DNA of 64,000 bases from Flavihumibacter stibioxidans (GTDB lineage: Bacteria > Bacteroidota > Bacteroidia > Chitinophagales > Chitinophagaceae), in assembly GCF_014332695.1 (NCBI RefSeq), contig NZ_MBUA01000029.1:186001-250000 (forward strand), written 5' to 3'. The notes beneath the pieces were generated by a model. It had not been told where the DNA came from and ran no database searches. It was given only the letters and a program-made list of their open reading frames with translations. Of the stretch, positions 45,533 through 54,199 are shown in pieces. Both the position numbers and the translations under genes were made by a program. Numbering within the stretch: the first letter of the stretch is position 1; every line of letters begins with the position of its first letter.

Positions 45533-47647
45533 ATGTCGATCATTCAGAACATCAGGGACAAGGCTGCGTGGCTGGTATTTATTGTCATTGCGCTGAGCTT
45601 ATTGGGCTTCCTGTTAATGGACGCTTTTGTTGGAGGCCGCGGCCGCGGCGGACTGTTTGGTGGGAACAATACCACGATCGGTTCTGTGAACGGTGAAAAA
45701 ATTGATTATGTGGATTTCCAGAAAAGGGTACAGATGGTGGAGGACCAGTACCAGCAGCAGGGATATCCGATGAATGAAATGATGCGCCAGAATGTACAGG
45801 AGCAGGTATGGAACCAGGTCATCGAAGAGAATGTCCTGGAAGAAGAATATGAGAAACTAGGCTTGACTGTTACGCCAAAGGAACTGGAAGATATTCTTTT
45901 CGGTGCAAACCCTCCGCAGGACCTCCGTCAGCAGTTTACCAATGAGCAGGGTGTATATGATGTGAATGCTGCCAAAGCTGCAATCGCAGAACTCCGTAAG
46001 CAGAAGGACAATCCCATGGCAAAAAATTTCAGCGACAATTATTTGCCGGCATTAATGGATGCGCGCAAACGTGAAAAGTATGCATCACTTCTTGGCAATA
46101 CTTTTTATGTTCCAAAGTGGATGGCTGAGAAAATGATTTCCGATAACAGCCAGCTTGCTTCCATGAGTTTTGTTGCTGTGCCATATAATACTGTGAGTGA
46201 CAGTGCGGCCGAGGTTAAGGTAACGGATGCTGATATCACTGATTTCATCAACAAACATAAAGAAGAATTCAAGCAGGAAGCCAGCAGGAGCATTACCTAT
46301 GTTTCTTTCAGTGCTGCCCCTACTGCTGCCGATTCATCTGCGGTTAAAACCGGCCTGGAAAACCTGCGGACAGAATTTGCAACGGCTGCTGATCCTGCTG
46401 CGTTCCTTGTAAGGAATAACAGCGACCTGCCATATTTTGATGGTTTTGTTTTAAAATCAAAGCTGCAGGTTCCCAATGCAGATACCATTCGTTCGATGGC
46501 CGACGGATCTGTGTTTGGTCCCTACCTTGATGGTGGCAGTTATGTGGTGGCAAAAATGATTGGCAAGCGCAACCTGCCGGACAGTGTTAAATGCCGCCAC
46601 ATTCTGGTAAGCAGCCAAACCAATACCGACAGTGTTGCCAAGGCAAGGATTGATTCAATTGAAACTGCTATTCGCGGCGGTGCTGATTTTGCGGCACTGG
46701 CTGCCAAATACAGTGAGGATCCCGGTAGTAAGGATAAAGGGGGAGAATACGATTTTGCTTCACAGCAATTTGGTTCTCTCGCTAAGGAATTTGCTGAAGT
46801 AATTTTCTATGGCGTTACGGGAGATAAAAAAGTGGTGAAGACAAGTTTCGGATACCATTATATAGAGGTGTTGAACCAGAAGAATTTTGAACCTGCTTAT
46901 AAGATTGCATACCTCAGCCGTCCGATTGTTCCAAGTGTTGAAACGGAGAATGTGGCATCGGGTGCAGCCAATCAATTTGCTGGTGAAAGCCGCAATGCAA
47001 AAGCCTTCGATGAAAATGCCACTAAAAAAACACTGACCAAACTGATTGCCCAGGATATCAAACCAAACGATATCATGATTGCAGGACTCGGTTCCAGTCG
47101 CCAGTTGGTTCGTTGGATCAACGAAGCAAAACCCGGCGATGTATCTGAACCATTTAATATCGATGATAAATATGTGGTGGCCATGCTCACCGAGATCAAT
47201 AAGGAAGGAGTGATGAGTGCTGCGAAGGCTCGTCCGCAGGTTGAATTCCTGATTCGCAACAATAAAAAAGCGGAAGTTATCAGCAAAAAAATCGGCGCCA
47301 GCAATTCCCTGGAAGCGATTGCAACTGCCACCCAGCAGGCTGTACTGCGTTCTGACAGTGTCCGTTTTGCGTCTCCCTTTATTCCGAATGTTGGTCAGGA
47401 GCCAAAGGTTATCGGAGCTGCTTTCAACAAGGCAAACCAGTCGAAAATTTCCGCACCCATCACCGGCAATGCCGCTGTATTCGTGATCAAAACGGAAAAT
47501 ATTTCGGCCATGCCTGATGGCGGAATCAATGCGGAGACCCAGCGTAATGCCATGATGCAGCAAATGCGTCAGTCGGCAGGTTTCCGTGCGATGGACGCCC
47601 TGCGCAAAGCAGCCAATGTGAAAGACGATCGCGCAAAAATATTGTAG
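45533..47647 (+). CDS. ppiD: Membrane-anchored peptidyl-prolyl isomerase (PpiD-like)
   Basis: A 704-residue chaperone that assists outer-membrane and exported protein folding. One N-terminal transmembrane helix (about 12-33) anchors it in the inner membrane; a SurA-N-like chaperone domain follows (about 40-200), with a parvulin PPIC domain near residues 352-450 (CRHILVSSQTN, FAALAAKYSEDPGSKDKGGEYDF, FGYHYIEVL). Length is near 620-700 as expected. The gene runs outward from the candidate oriC and is followed by a hairpin repeat and a real terminator. Confidence 0.9.
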   Translation: MSIIQNIRDKAAWLVFIVIALSLLGFLLMDAFVGGRGRGGLFGGNNTTIGSVNGEKIDYVDFQKRVQMVEDQYQQQGYPMNEMMRQNVQEQVWNQVIEENVLEEEYEKLGLTVTPKELEDILFGANPPQDLRQQFTNEQGVYDVNAAKAAIAELRKQKDNPMAKNFSDNYLPALMDARKREKYASLLGNTFYVPKWMAEKMISDNSQLASMSFVAVPYNTVSDSAAEVKVTDADITDFINKHKEEFKQEASRSITYVSFSAAPTAADSSAVKTGLENLRTEFATAADPAAFLVRNNSDLPYFDGFVLKSKLQVPNADTIRSMADGSVFGPYLDGGSYVVAKMIGKRNLPDSVKCRHILVSSQTNTDSVAKARIDSIETAIRGGADFAALAAKYSEDPGSKDKGGEYDFASQQFGSLAKEFAEVIFYGVTGDKKVVKTSFGYHYIEVLNQKNFEPAYKIAYLSRPIVPSVETENVASGAANQFAGESRNAKAFDENATKKTLTKLIAQDIKPNDIMIAGLGSSRQLVRWINEAKPGDVSEPFNIDDKYVVAMLTEINKEGVMSAAKARPQVEFLIRNNKKAEVISKKIGASNSLEAIATATQQAVLRSDSVRFASPFIPNVGQEPKVIGAAFNKANQSKISAPITGNAAVFVIKTENISAMPDGGINAETQRNAMMQQMRQSAGFRAMDALRKAANVKDDRAKIL

Positions 47648-47653
47648 GGATAT

Positions 47654-47707
47654 AGGTGTCTGACGTTTAGTATTACTGAATTCACCAGACACAAACGTCA
47701 GACACCT
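47654..47707. repeat. Intergenic hairpin repeat, family A, copy 1
   Basis: Perfect 15-bp inverted repeat: AGGTGTCTGACGTTT (47654-47668) and AAACGTCAGACACCT (47693-47707), 24-base loop. It starts 7 bp after the ppiD stop. Two more copies follow within 1.6 kb. Confidence 0.85.
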
Positions 47708-47747
47708 TTCCCCCACAAACATCACACACCTGAAATACTCTATAATC

Positions 47748-47774
47748 AGCGGGCCAAACGGCCCGCTTTTTTTT
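47748..47774 (+). terminator. Terminator of ppiD
   Basis: Arms AGCGGGCC (47748-47755) and GGCCCGCT (47760-47767), loop AAAC, followed by eight T. It is separate from the family A repeat upstream, so that repeat is not needed for termination. Confidence 0.9.
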
Positions 47775-47820
47775 GTCATAACTTTATAGCCGCAATAATT
47801 GTTAGCATAAAAAACATCCC

Positions 47821-48327
47821 ATGTCAGATCTGATCGTGAATAAGGTTGCCGATAGCGGATTGATAAGCCTCGACCTGGAAAATTATTATCCTAAAGACGT
47901 TATTGAAGTATTTGACCTGAAGGATTTTTTATTCATGGGCCTGATTTTGAAAGAAAAAGATTTCAGGGAAGCCATGAAACAACATGACTGGTCACAATAC
48001 CAGGATAAATATGTGACGGTAACCTGCAGCGCCGATGCGGTGATACCCGTATGGGCCTATATGCTGGTGGCTTCCAACCTGCAACCCTTCACAAGGGATA
48101 TGTATCTCGGTACAACTGAAGAATTCCACAAACAATTATTCCTGCGCAATCTGCGGCAGATCGATCCCCGGCAATTCACCGACCAGCGAGTGGTGGTAAA
48201 GGGATGCGGCGATACACCCATTGGTGAATTTGCCTACCTGGAGATTACCCGACTGCTGCTGCCTGTAGCCAAAACCATTATGTACGGCGAACCCTGCAGT
48301 ACAGTACCTGTGTTTAAAAAAAGATAG
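47821..48327 (+). CDS. DUF2480 family protein
   Basis: A 168-residue cytoplasmic protein of unknown function, almost confined to Bacteroidota. It opens LIVNKVADSGLISLDLENYYP and contains DLKDFLFMGLILKEKDFRE and VIPVWAYMLVASNLQPF, which match the family; no catalytic motif is recognisable. The family A repeat starts at its stop codon. A near-consensus -7 (TAACTTTA) is about 40 bp upstream. Confidence 0.88.
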   Translation: MSDLIVNKVADSGLISLDLENYYPKDVIEVFDLKDFLFMGLILKEKDFREAMKQHDWSQYQDKYVTVTCSADAVIPVWAYMLVASNLQPFTRDMYLGTTEEFHKQLFLRNLRQIDPRQFTDQRVVVKGCGDTPIGEFAYLEITRLLLPVAKTIMYGEPCSTVPVFKKR

Positions 48328-48436
48328 GTGTCTGACATGTTGAAGACGTGGGTTGAAGTCGTCTGACGTTTGGGTGCGTTGAATTCGGTAATTCTAAACG
48401 TCAGACGACTTTCCCGTACACAAGCGTCAGACGCCT
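48326..48436. repeat. Intergenic hairpin repeat, family A, copy 2 (nested)
   Basis: Inner arms AGTCGTCTGACGTTT (48357-48371) and AAACGTCAGACGACT (48396-48410) lie in an outer pair AGGTGTCTGAC (48326-48336) and GTCAGACGCCT (48426-48436). It begins within the DUF2480 stop codon region and fills the gap to the convergent aquaporin gene. Confidence 0.85.
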
Positions 48437-48441
48437 ATGCC

Positions 48442-49134
48442 TCACTCATCCAGCAACGACCTATAAACGAAACCCGCGATCAGGGCGCCGGCAATGGGGG
48501 CTACCCAAAACAACCAGAGCTGGCTTAAAGCCCAGTCGCCCACAAATATTGCCTGGCTGGTGCTGCGTGCCGGATTCACCGACGTATTGGTTACGGGAAT
48601 GCTAATCAGGTGTATCAGGGCCAATGCCAGTCCGATGGCCAATCCCCCAAATCCGGCACTCGCTCTTTTGGCTGTTGCTCCGAGTATGATCAGTAAAAAG
48701 AAAAAGGTCATGGCAATTTCGCAGGCCAGGGCTGCGGTCATGGAGTATTTACCCGGACTGTGGTCACCGTATCCGTTGGCGGCAAATCCGGCGTTCAGAC
48801 TAAAACCATCCTGTCCGGAGGCAATGAGATAAAGTATTCCTGCCCCGGCCATTCCACCCATGACCTGTGCGATAATATATCCCGGCAGTGAACTGCCGGT
48901 GAATTTTCCGGCTGCCCACAATCCCAGCGATACGGCCGGATTCAGGTGAGCTCCGGAAACCGGACCCAGCGCATAGGCAATGGTCACCACAGTAAGGCCA
49001 AAGGCGATTGAAACGCCCAACAGCCCTATGCCGACTTCCGGAAAGGCAGCTGCCAGCACGGCACTTCCACATCCGCCCAGCACCAGCCAGGCTGTACCGA
49101 TAAATTCTGCTAATAATGCTTTACCCTGATTCAT
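48442..49134 (-). CDS. aqpZ: Aquaporin Z-type water channel
   Basis: A 230-residue MIP-family channel with six membrane helices and both NPA boxes: [11 protein letters not shown] in the first half and [12 protein letters not shown] in the second. The arginine after the second NPA is the selectivity-filter residue and is present. Lack of the GlpF-type aspartate suggests a water, not glycerol, channel. Length is typical of AqpZ. Family A hairpin repeats lie on both sides, which is the densest cluster in this window. Confidence 0.94.
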   Translation of the reverse strand: MNQGKALLAEFIGTAWLVLGGCGSAVLAAAFPEVGIGLLGVSIAFGLTVVTIAYALGPVSGAHLNPAVSLGLWAAGKFTGSSLPGYIIAQVMGGMAGAGILYLIASGQDGFSLNAGFAANGYGDHSPGKYSMTAALACEIAMTFFFLLIILGATAKRASAGFGGLAIGLALALIHLISIPVTNTSVNPARSTSQAIFVGDWALSQLWLFWVAPIAGALIAGFVYRSLLDE

Positions 49135-49186
49135 TTTGATTGATTTTAGGTTAAAAAATCAGGGCAGGATTATGAAGGCGTTTTTT

Positions 49187-49288
49187 AGGCGTCTGACGGT
49201 TGGGGACTCTGGGAAAGGCGTCTGACGTTTGGATTCACGGTTTTCAGTAATGCTAAACGTCAGACGCCTTCAACATGTCAGACACCTA
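49187..49288. repeat. Intergenic hairpin repeat, family A, copy 3 (nested)
   Basis: Inner arms AGGCGTCTGACGTTT (49216-49230) and AAACGTCAGACGCCT (49255-49269), outer pair AGGCGTCTGAC (49187-49197) and GTCAGACACCT (49278-49288). The kdsB TGA (49278-49280) and last valine codon are inside the outer arm. Confidence 0.85.
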
Positions 49289-50006
49289 AAAAAGCTTTCG
49301 CTTTCTCAAGATCTTCGGGGGTGTCGATGTTGACACCCATATATTCGGTGACCACCATTTTCAGGGGGATGCCATTTTCGAGGTAACGGAGGCACTCAAT
49401 TTTTTCAGCAGCCTCAAGTGGGGTCATGGGCCAGTTGGTGAAATTCATCAGGGCTTCTTTCCGGTAGGCATATACGCCGACGTGTTCGTACCAGGTAATG
49501 GGAATATCACGGCTGCGCGGATAGGGTATCGGACTGCGGCTGAACAAAAGAGAATTCATGTTCTTGTCTACCACCACCTTCACTACGTTCGGATTTTTTA
49601 CCGATTCCTCCTCATGCATGGCCTGCATCAGCGAACCCACCTGAACCGCCGCATCCTTAAAGCTATCCAGTAATACAGAAAGCGGACCCTTTTTAACAAA
49701 AGGCATGTCACCCTGTACGTTTAAAATAATATCCACATCCATCTCCCTAACGGCCTCGGCTATGCGATCGCTTCCGCTCTCGTGTGGCTGCACACTGCGG
49801 TAAACCTTCCCGCCGATGGCGGCAATCTCCTCATGAATGATATCGCTGTCGGTTACCACGCTCACTTCGTCGAACAAACCGGTTTCCAATGTATTCTCAA
49901 ATGCCCGACGGATAACAGTTTTATCGCCCAGCACCTTCATCAGTTTGCCTGGAAAACGTGTGGCGTCATAACGTGCGGGGATCATTGCAATAGTCTTTCC
50001 CATCAT
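49278..50006 (-). CDS. kdsB: 3-deoxy-manno-octulosonate cytidylyltransferase
   Basis: A 242-residue enzyme activating KDO as CMP-KDO for lipopolysaccharide. It starts MGKTIAMIPARYDATRFPGK, with NVQGDMPF and the VGVYAYRKEAL motif in order. A TTG at 50009 also extends the frame, but the ATG at 50006 or 50003 is more likely. Its promoter is the -7 element at 50024. The last residues and stop are formed by a family A repeat. It completes the pathway begun by kdsD at 15.8 kb. Confidence 0.95.
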   Translation of the reverse strand: MMGKTIAMIPARYDATRFPGKLMKVLGDKTVIRRAFENTLETGLFDEVSVVTDSDIIHEEIAAIGGKVYRSVQPHESGSDRIAEAVREMDVDIILNVQGDMPFVKKGPLSVLLDSFKDAAVQVGSLMQAMHEEESVKNPNVVKVVVDKNMNSLLFSRSPIPYPRSRDIPITWYEHVGVYAYRKEALMNFTNWPMTPLEAAEKIECLRYLENGIPLKMVVTEYMGVNIDTPEDLEKAKAFLGV

Positions 50007-50023
50007 CAAGGTTTTAATCAGGC

Positions 50024-50031
50024 CAAAGTTA
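50024..50031 (-). promoter_or_regulatory. -7 element of kdsB (TAACTTTG)
   Basis: Exact TAnnTTTG on the minus strand, 17 bp before the kdsB ATG, within the end region of the sterol-desaturase gene's 3' flank. Confidence 0.55.
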
Positions 50032-50036
50032 GCAGA

Positions 50037-50861
50037 CTAATAATCGGTCCTGATATTTTTATCGAAAGGAATTTTAAACTGGTAACCCAGGTCTTCATCG
50101 GTACGTTCATCCAGCACATCCAGTCCGTATTTCAGTGAAGCAACATCATCATAACGGAAGGTTCCGAACAGGCGATCCCACACGGAGAAAATATTGCTGT
50201 AATTGGAATCGGTCTGCGGCCTCATATAATGATGATGCACTTTGTGCATATTGGGCGAAACGAATATCCAGCTGATTGGCCGGTCGAGCCAGCGCGGCAC
50301 CCGGATATTGGCATGATTGAAATGGGTGAACATCGCTGATAAGCCGCGGTACAGAAAATACAACCAGACCGGCGCGCCGATGACCACTATTCCGATGATG
50401 GTACTCGCTTCCCGGAACAGCCACTCACCCGGGTGGTGTCTTGTTCCGGTTGTTACATCCACCTTGGTATCGCTGTGGTGCACCATATGGAATTTCCACA
50501 TGAACTTCACGTGGTGCATGAGCCAGTGGGGAATGTATTGTCCGAACAGGTCCATCAGCAGGAGTCCGGCTATGATATCCACCCAGATGGAAAAATCAAA
50601 CCAGTTCATCAATCCGATCTGGTAATCGTATACCCAATCGCAAACCAGGATGGTGAAAGCACCAAAGATCAGGTTCAGCACCAGGGTAGTGGCCAGAAAG
50701 ACCAGGTTAACCCCGGCATGTTTGTAACGTTTAAAGGAAAAACGGAAAAGAGGATAGTATCCCTCCAGCAGCCAGAAAAGAACCATCCCCCCCATCAGGA
50801 TCAACACGCGGTGTGCGGGAGGAATATTTGCCCAATATTCAATAAATGTATCCATAGACAA
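50037..50861 (-). CDS. Sterol desaturase/fatty acid hydroxylase family membrane protein
   Basis: A 274-residue protein with four to five membrane helices and the histidine clusters of the family: HWLMHH, KFHMVHHSD, and HKVHHHYMRPQ, ligands of a di-iron centre. Family members hydroxylate or desaturate lipids; the Bacteroidota proteins of this length are largely uncharacterised, and a carotenoid or lipid substrate is possible. It ends 31 bp before the kdsB start, so the two are in line but kdsB has its own promoter. The 106-bp gap after the start (50862-50967) shows nothing notable. Confidence 0.9.
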   Translation of the reverse strand: MSMDTFIEYWANIPPAHRVLILMGGMVLFWLLEGYYPLFRFSFKRYKHAGVNLVFLATTLVLNLIFGAFTILVCDWVYDYQIGLMNWFDFSIWVDIIAGLLLMDLFGQYIPHWLMHHVKFMWKFHMVHHSDTKVDVTTGTRHHPGEWLFREASTIIGIVVIGAPVWLYFLYRGLSAMFTHFNHANIRVPRWLDRPISWIFVSPNMHKVHHHYMRPQTDSNYSNIFSVWDRLFGTFRYDDVASLKYGLDVLDERTDEDLGYQFKIPFDKNIRTDY

Positions 50862-50967
50862 TCAATGATACCCAATTTAATAAAGGAATCGCGAACCCCG
50901 CGAAATCATTCTGCAAACCCCGCCGGTCCCAATCAAGCTGTCCAGTCTCAGCCGACCCCGGTAAAAA

Positions 50968-51369
50968 TTAAACAGGAACCTGGTCAAATTGCCGGCCGCA
51001 AGCCGGACAGTGGTAATGGGTTTTCATGGAAACCGTTGCACCCGATATCAAACGGATCTTAAGTGCTTGCCAGAAGCCTTCCGGTTTTTCAATATGGGTC
51101 ACTTTTTCCAGTCCCACATGTCCGCAACCGCTACAGGCAACGGTCTTCAGGTATTCTTCATCGGCCCTGTCGAGCATTTGCCTTGCCATGTCTGCTTCCG
51201 GATCCACCACCATCAGTTTCATGCCGCCGATGGCGGGACTCAGCAGTGGGTCGATGGTAATGGTGTGTTCGTCCTGCAGGTAACAGGAAATACCCTGGTC
51301 CTTCAGCAGGTTGAGTTGCAGGTTGGCGAAAATGTAATTGTCGTATGACCGGATTTGCTGGAATTTCAT
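50968..51369 (-). CDS. DUF2007-like zinc-ribbon protein
   Basis: A 133-residue cytoplasmic protein. The first 75 residues look like a DUF2007 (putative signal-transducing) domain: IRSYDNYIFANLQLNLLKDQGISCYLQDE. The second part has two CxxC pairs (CSGCG near residue 80, CPACG near 125), a zinc ribbon. No target is known. It follows dnaN by 33 bp in the same direction and could be co-transcribed. Confidence 0.7.
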   Translation of the reverse strand: MKFQQIRSYDNYIFANLQLNLLKDQGISCYLQDEHTITIDPLLSPAIGGMKLMVVDPEADMARQMLDRADEEYLKTVACSGCGHVGLEKVTHIEKPEGFWQALKIRLISGATVSMKTHYHCPACGRQFDQVPV

Positions 51370-51402
51370 CCGCTATGGTTGTGCTTTCCCCTTCTGACGC
51401 AA

Positions 51403-52518
51403 TTACGCGTTCAGCATCAGTGGCATCACCAGCATCAGCAGTTCTTCGTTTTCATCTCCCTCCATGGGTTTAATGATGCCTGCTTTTGTGGGGGTGGATA
51501 ATTCCATGCGCACTTCATCACTCTCTGCCGCATTCAGCATTTCGATCAGGAAACGAGCGTTGAATGCGATTGCCAGGTCTTCACCATCGTACTGGCATTT
51601 CATGCGCTCGTTACCTTCAAAGCTGAAGTCGATATCCTGGGCAGCCAGTTGCAACTCGCTTCCGGAAATATTCAATACCACCTGGTTGGTGCTCTTGTTG
51701 GAGAAAACGCTAACCCGGCGCAGGGCACCCTGGAAATCGGATTTGGTCACGATCATCTTGTAAGGATTATCGGCAGGGATCACCACTTTGTAATCAGGGA
51801 AGCGTGCGTCGATCAGGCGGCAACTCATCTGGGTATTACCATGGGTAACAAAGAGGTGGTTGCTGTTATAGCTGACAGTGATGGTATCATCGTTATCGGG
51901 CATGGCGCTTTTCAGGATGTTGAGCGGCTTTTTCGGAACGATGAAAGAATCAGATTTCGGGCATTTCACATCGGTGCGCTTATAACGAACCAGCCGGTGT
52001 GCGTCGGTAGCCACGAACTGGAGGAAGTTCTTATCAAGTTCAAAATACACGCCGGTCATGGCAGGCCGCAGGTCATCGTTGCTCACGGCGAACAGGGTCT
52101 TGTTGATACCGGTAACCAGCGCGCTGCTGGTCATATCAAAGGAAGTGGTATCGTCGGCTACCGGCTCCTTGGGGAAATTGTCAGGGTTTTCGCCCATCAC
52201 CTTGTACTTACCGTTGTCGCTGGTGATCTCAATACCGAAGTTTTTATCGATCGTAAAAGTCAGGGGCTGGTCCGGGATATTTTTCAGGGAGTCGATCAGT
52301 ATCTTGGCGGGAATACAAACCCGGCCGCTTTCCTTGGCTTCGATATCCATCTGCACCCGCATTACAGTTTCCAGGTCGGTAGCTACCACATTCATTTTGT
52401 TTTTATCAATCTCGAAAAGGAAGTCTTCAAGAATGGGTAAAACGGTATTGGCGTTGATTACACCACTGATCTGCTGGAGCTGCTTCAATAATGCCGATGA
52501 GCTAACGATGAACTTCAT
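51403..52518 (-). CDS. dnaN: DNA polymerase III subunit beta (sliding clamp)
   Basis: A 371-residue clamp of three topologically equal domains. It starts MKFIVSSSALLKQLQQISGVI, with NTVLPILEDFLFEI in domain I and ends MEGDENEELLMLVMPLMLNA, where the C-terminal LMLxxM-like segment is typical. It forms the dimeric ring that tethers the replicase. In many bacteria dnaN lies next to dnaA at oriC; here dnaA is absent nearby but the candidate oriC is 6.9 kb away. The recX gene is divergent with a short tandem repeat in between. Confidence 0.97.
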   Translation of the reverse strand: MKFIVSSSALLKQLQQISGVINANTVLPILEDFLFEIDKNKMNVVATDLETVMRVQMDIEAKESGRVCIPAKILIDSLKNIPDQPLTFTIDKNFGIEITSDNGKYKVMGENPDNFPKEPVADDTTSFDMTSSALVTGINKTLFAVSNDDLRPAMTGVYFELDKNFLQFVATDAHRLVRYKRTDVKCPKSDSFIVPKKPLNILKSAMPDNDDTITVSYNSNHLFVTHGNTQMSCRLIDARFPDYKVVIPADNPYKMIVTKSDFQGALRRVSVFSNKSTNQVVLNISGSELQLAAQDIDFSFEGNERMKCQYDGEDLAIAFNARFLIEMLNAAESDEVRMELSTPTKAGIIKPMEGDENEELLMLVMPLMLNA

Positions 52519-52561
52519 AAAACGGGTCTGTTAATAATGGACGAAACTAAGGAATTTAGGG

Positions 52562-52594
52562 GATTGCTGATTTATGATTGCTGATTTGTGATTG
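52562..52594. repeat. 14-bp tandem repeat between dnaN and recX
   Basis: Two full units (GATTGCTGATTTAT, GATTGCTGATTTGT) and a third partial unit GATTG lie 44 bp upstream of the dnaN start and before the recX gene. The rest of the gap is not notable. Confidence 0.6.
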
Positions 52595-52668
52595 AAAAAT
52601 TTGACCAGTATCCCACCCCAGGCCAAATTGGGTTTTTTCCCCACCTTTATTTGCCTGAATTTTGCCGG

Positions 52669-53148
52669 ATGGCATTTCCCCAAAAGCTGACCCCCGAACA
52701 GGCCCTGCAGAAGGCCCGGCATTATTGCGGGTACCAGGAACGCTGCCACCAGGAGGTGAAGGAGAAGCTTTACTCTTATGGCCTGCGCAGCCAGGAAGTA
52801 GAGCAACTGATCTCCCAACTGATCGAAGAGGATTACCTGAATGAAGAAAGATTTGCCATTCAGTTCGCGGGGGGAAAATTCAGGATGAAAAGCTGGGGTC
52901 GAAACCGGATCAAAAATGAGCTCAAACAGCGACAGGTAAGCGAATACTGTATCAAAAAAGCCATGAAGGAAATCCCGGAAGATGGCTACAGCACCACCCT
53001 GGAGAAGCTGGCAAGCACCCGCTGGGAAAGCCTTAAGGGCGAACCACCTCTTGCCAGGCTGAAAAAAACACAGGATCATTTATTATATAAAGGATACGAA
53101 TGGGATCTCATCCAGGATATTTTAAAAGACTTAAGAGCCCGGGGTTGA
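52669..53148 (+). CDS. recX: Regulatory protein RecX
   Basis: A 159-residue modulator of RecA filaments. The ATG at 52669 is used; an in-frame extension back to 52588 adds 27 residues outside the family. It has the RecX three-helix repeats: LTPEQALQKARHYCGYQERCHQEVKEKL, EEDYLNEERFAIQFAGGKFRMKSWG and NRIKNELKQRQVS are seen in order. The stop overlaps the start of the next gene (TGATG), so both are translated together. Confidence 0.92.
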   Translation: MAFPQKLTPEQALQKARHYCGYQERCHQEVKEKLYSYGLRSQEVEQLISQLIEEDYLNEERFAIQFAGGKFRMKSWGRNRIKNELKQRQVSEYCIKKAMKEIPEDGYSTTLEKLASTRWESLKGEPPLARLKKTQDHLLYKGYEWDLIQDILKDLRARG

Positions 53149-54191
53149 TGACGCTCTGCCTCTTCCTTTTTTATCACGCAACCGCACAGGTTAAGGTGCT
53201 GGACCATGCCTATGCTCCCCCTGCCGGCAAAGACGGTCCTGAGGCCAGGTTTCCGATCGTTCAGGGTCCGGACAGCATCGTCATCAATAAAATCAACCGT
53301 TTCCTGCAGTTAACCTGGCTGCATAATACCCCGAAATCACTGCGGAAAGGAACTGATATTTTTGAACGAACCGCTTACCAACATAAGGACAGCGGGGTCC
53401 GTAGCGGCTACACCAGTATTGATTATGGTATCGTATTTCAGTCACCCCGGGTTCTGAGCCTGCGGCTGGATCTCGAAACAATGGCCGCCTACCCCGAATC
53501 CTATTCGCATTTCCAAAATTTCAACCTGCAAAACGGCACCCAGATTTTGACAGCAGACCTTTTTACACCGGAAGGGTTGCAGCAACTCCGGTCCTACCTG
53601 CGGGAGGAAAGGAAAAAAATTATAAAAGAGGCCGGAATGGCGGCCATTGAAGAAAAGATGAATAAGGAGGATCAGGACTATATCAGCCAATCGCTTACAG
53701 AATGTAACCTGGAGGCAGAGGAAAACAATGCGGTGATCGATTCAGCGGGAATGATTTTTTTCCGGAGCCACTGCTTTCCCCATGTGGCTAGGGGTATGGA
53801 GGCCGACCTTTCTGTGAGAATACCATCCGCCATTTTGTCTCCCTGGCTGAATGCATACGGTAAAAAGATATTCATCGAACCCACCGCCAACATAAAGAGC
53901 GACGGCTTGTCCGGCCTGCTTAAACCTTTGTCCGGAACCATTGGAAAATATCCCGTGGTATTGATACTGGAGCGACTGGATGGCAACTATGCAGCTGGCT
54001 ATTATTATTACGATTCCAGGGAAATTGCCATTGAATTATCAGGGGAGCGTAAAGGCAATAACCTGGTATTGCATGAATACGGTGATGAAGGGAGCACCGG
54101 CACCATCAGGGCTACCATTAGTGGCAATGCACTGTCAGGAACCTGGACCGGCTCCAATGGAAAACAATTGCCCTTCAGCGTAAAGAATTAA
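53148..54191 (+). CDS. Exported protein of unknown function
   Basis: The ATG at 53148, overlapping the recX stop, gives a 347-residue protein with a short signal peptide (MTLCLFLFYHATAQ). I do not recognise its domain; the organisation (a conserved first half with NKINRFLQLTWLH..., a central charged helix, and a beta-rich C-terminal GTWTGSNGKQLPFSV) suggests a DUF3298/RsiV-like layout, without proof. It should be periplasmic. It may be co-transcribed with recX and with the omega-amidase that starts 9 bp after it. Confidence 0.65.
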   Translation: MTLCLFLFYHATAQVKVLDHAYAPPAGKDGPEARFPIVQGPDSIVINKINRFLQLTWLHNTPKSLRKGTDIFERTAYQHKDSGVRSGYTSIDYGIVFQSPRVLSLRLDLETMAAYPESYSHFQNFNLQNGTQILTADLFTPEGLQQLRSYLREERKKIIKEAGMAAIEEKMNKEDQDYISQSLTECNLEAEENNAVIDSAGMIFFRSHCFPHVARGMEADLSVRIPSAILSPWLNAYGKKIFIEPTANIKSDGLSGLLKPLSGTIGKYPVVLILERLDGNYAAGYYYYDSREIAIELSGERKGNNLVLHEYGDEGSTGTIRATISGNALSGTWTGSNGKQLPFSVKN

Positions 54192-54199
54192 TTTCGGAT

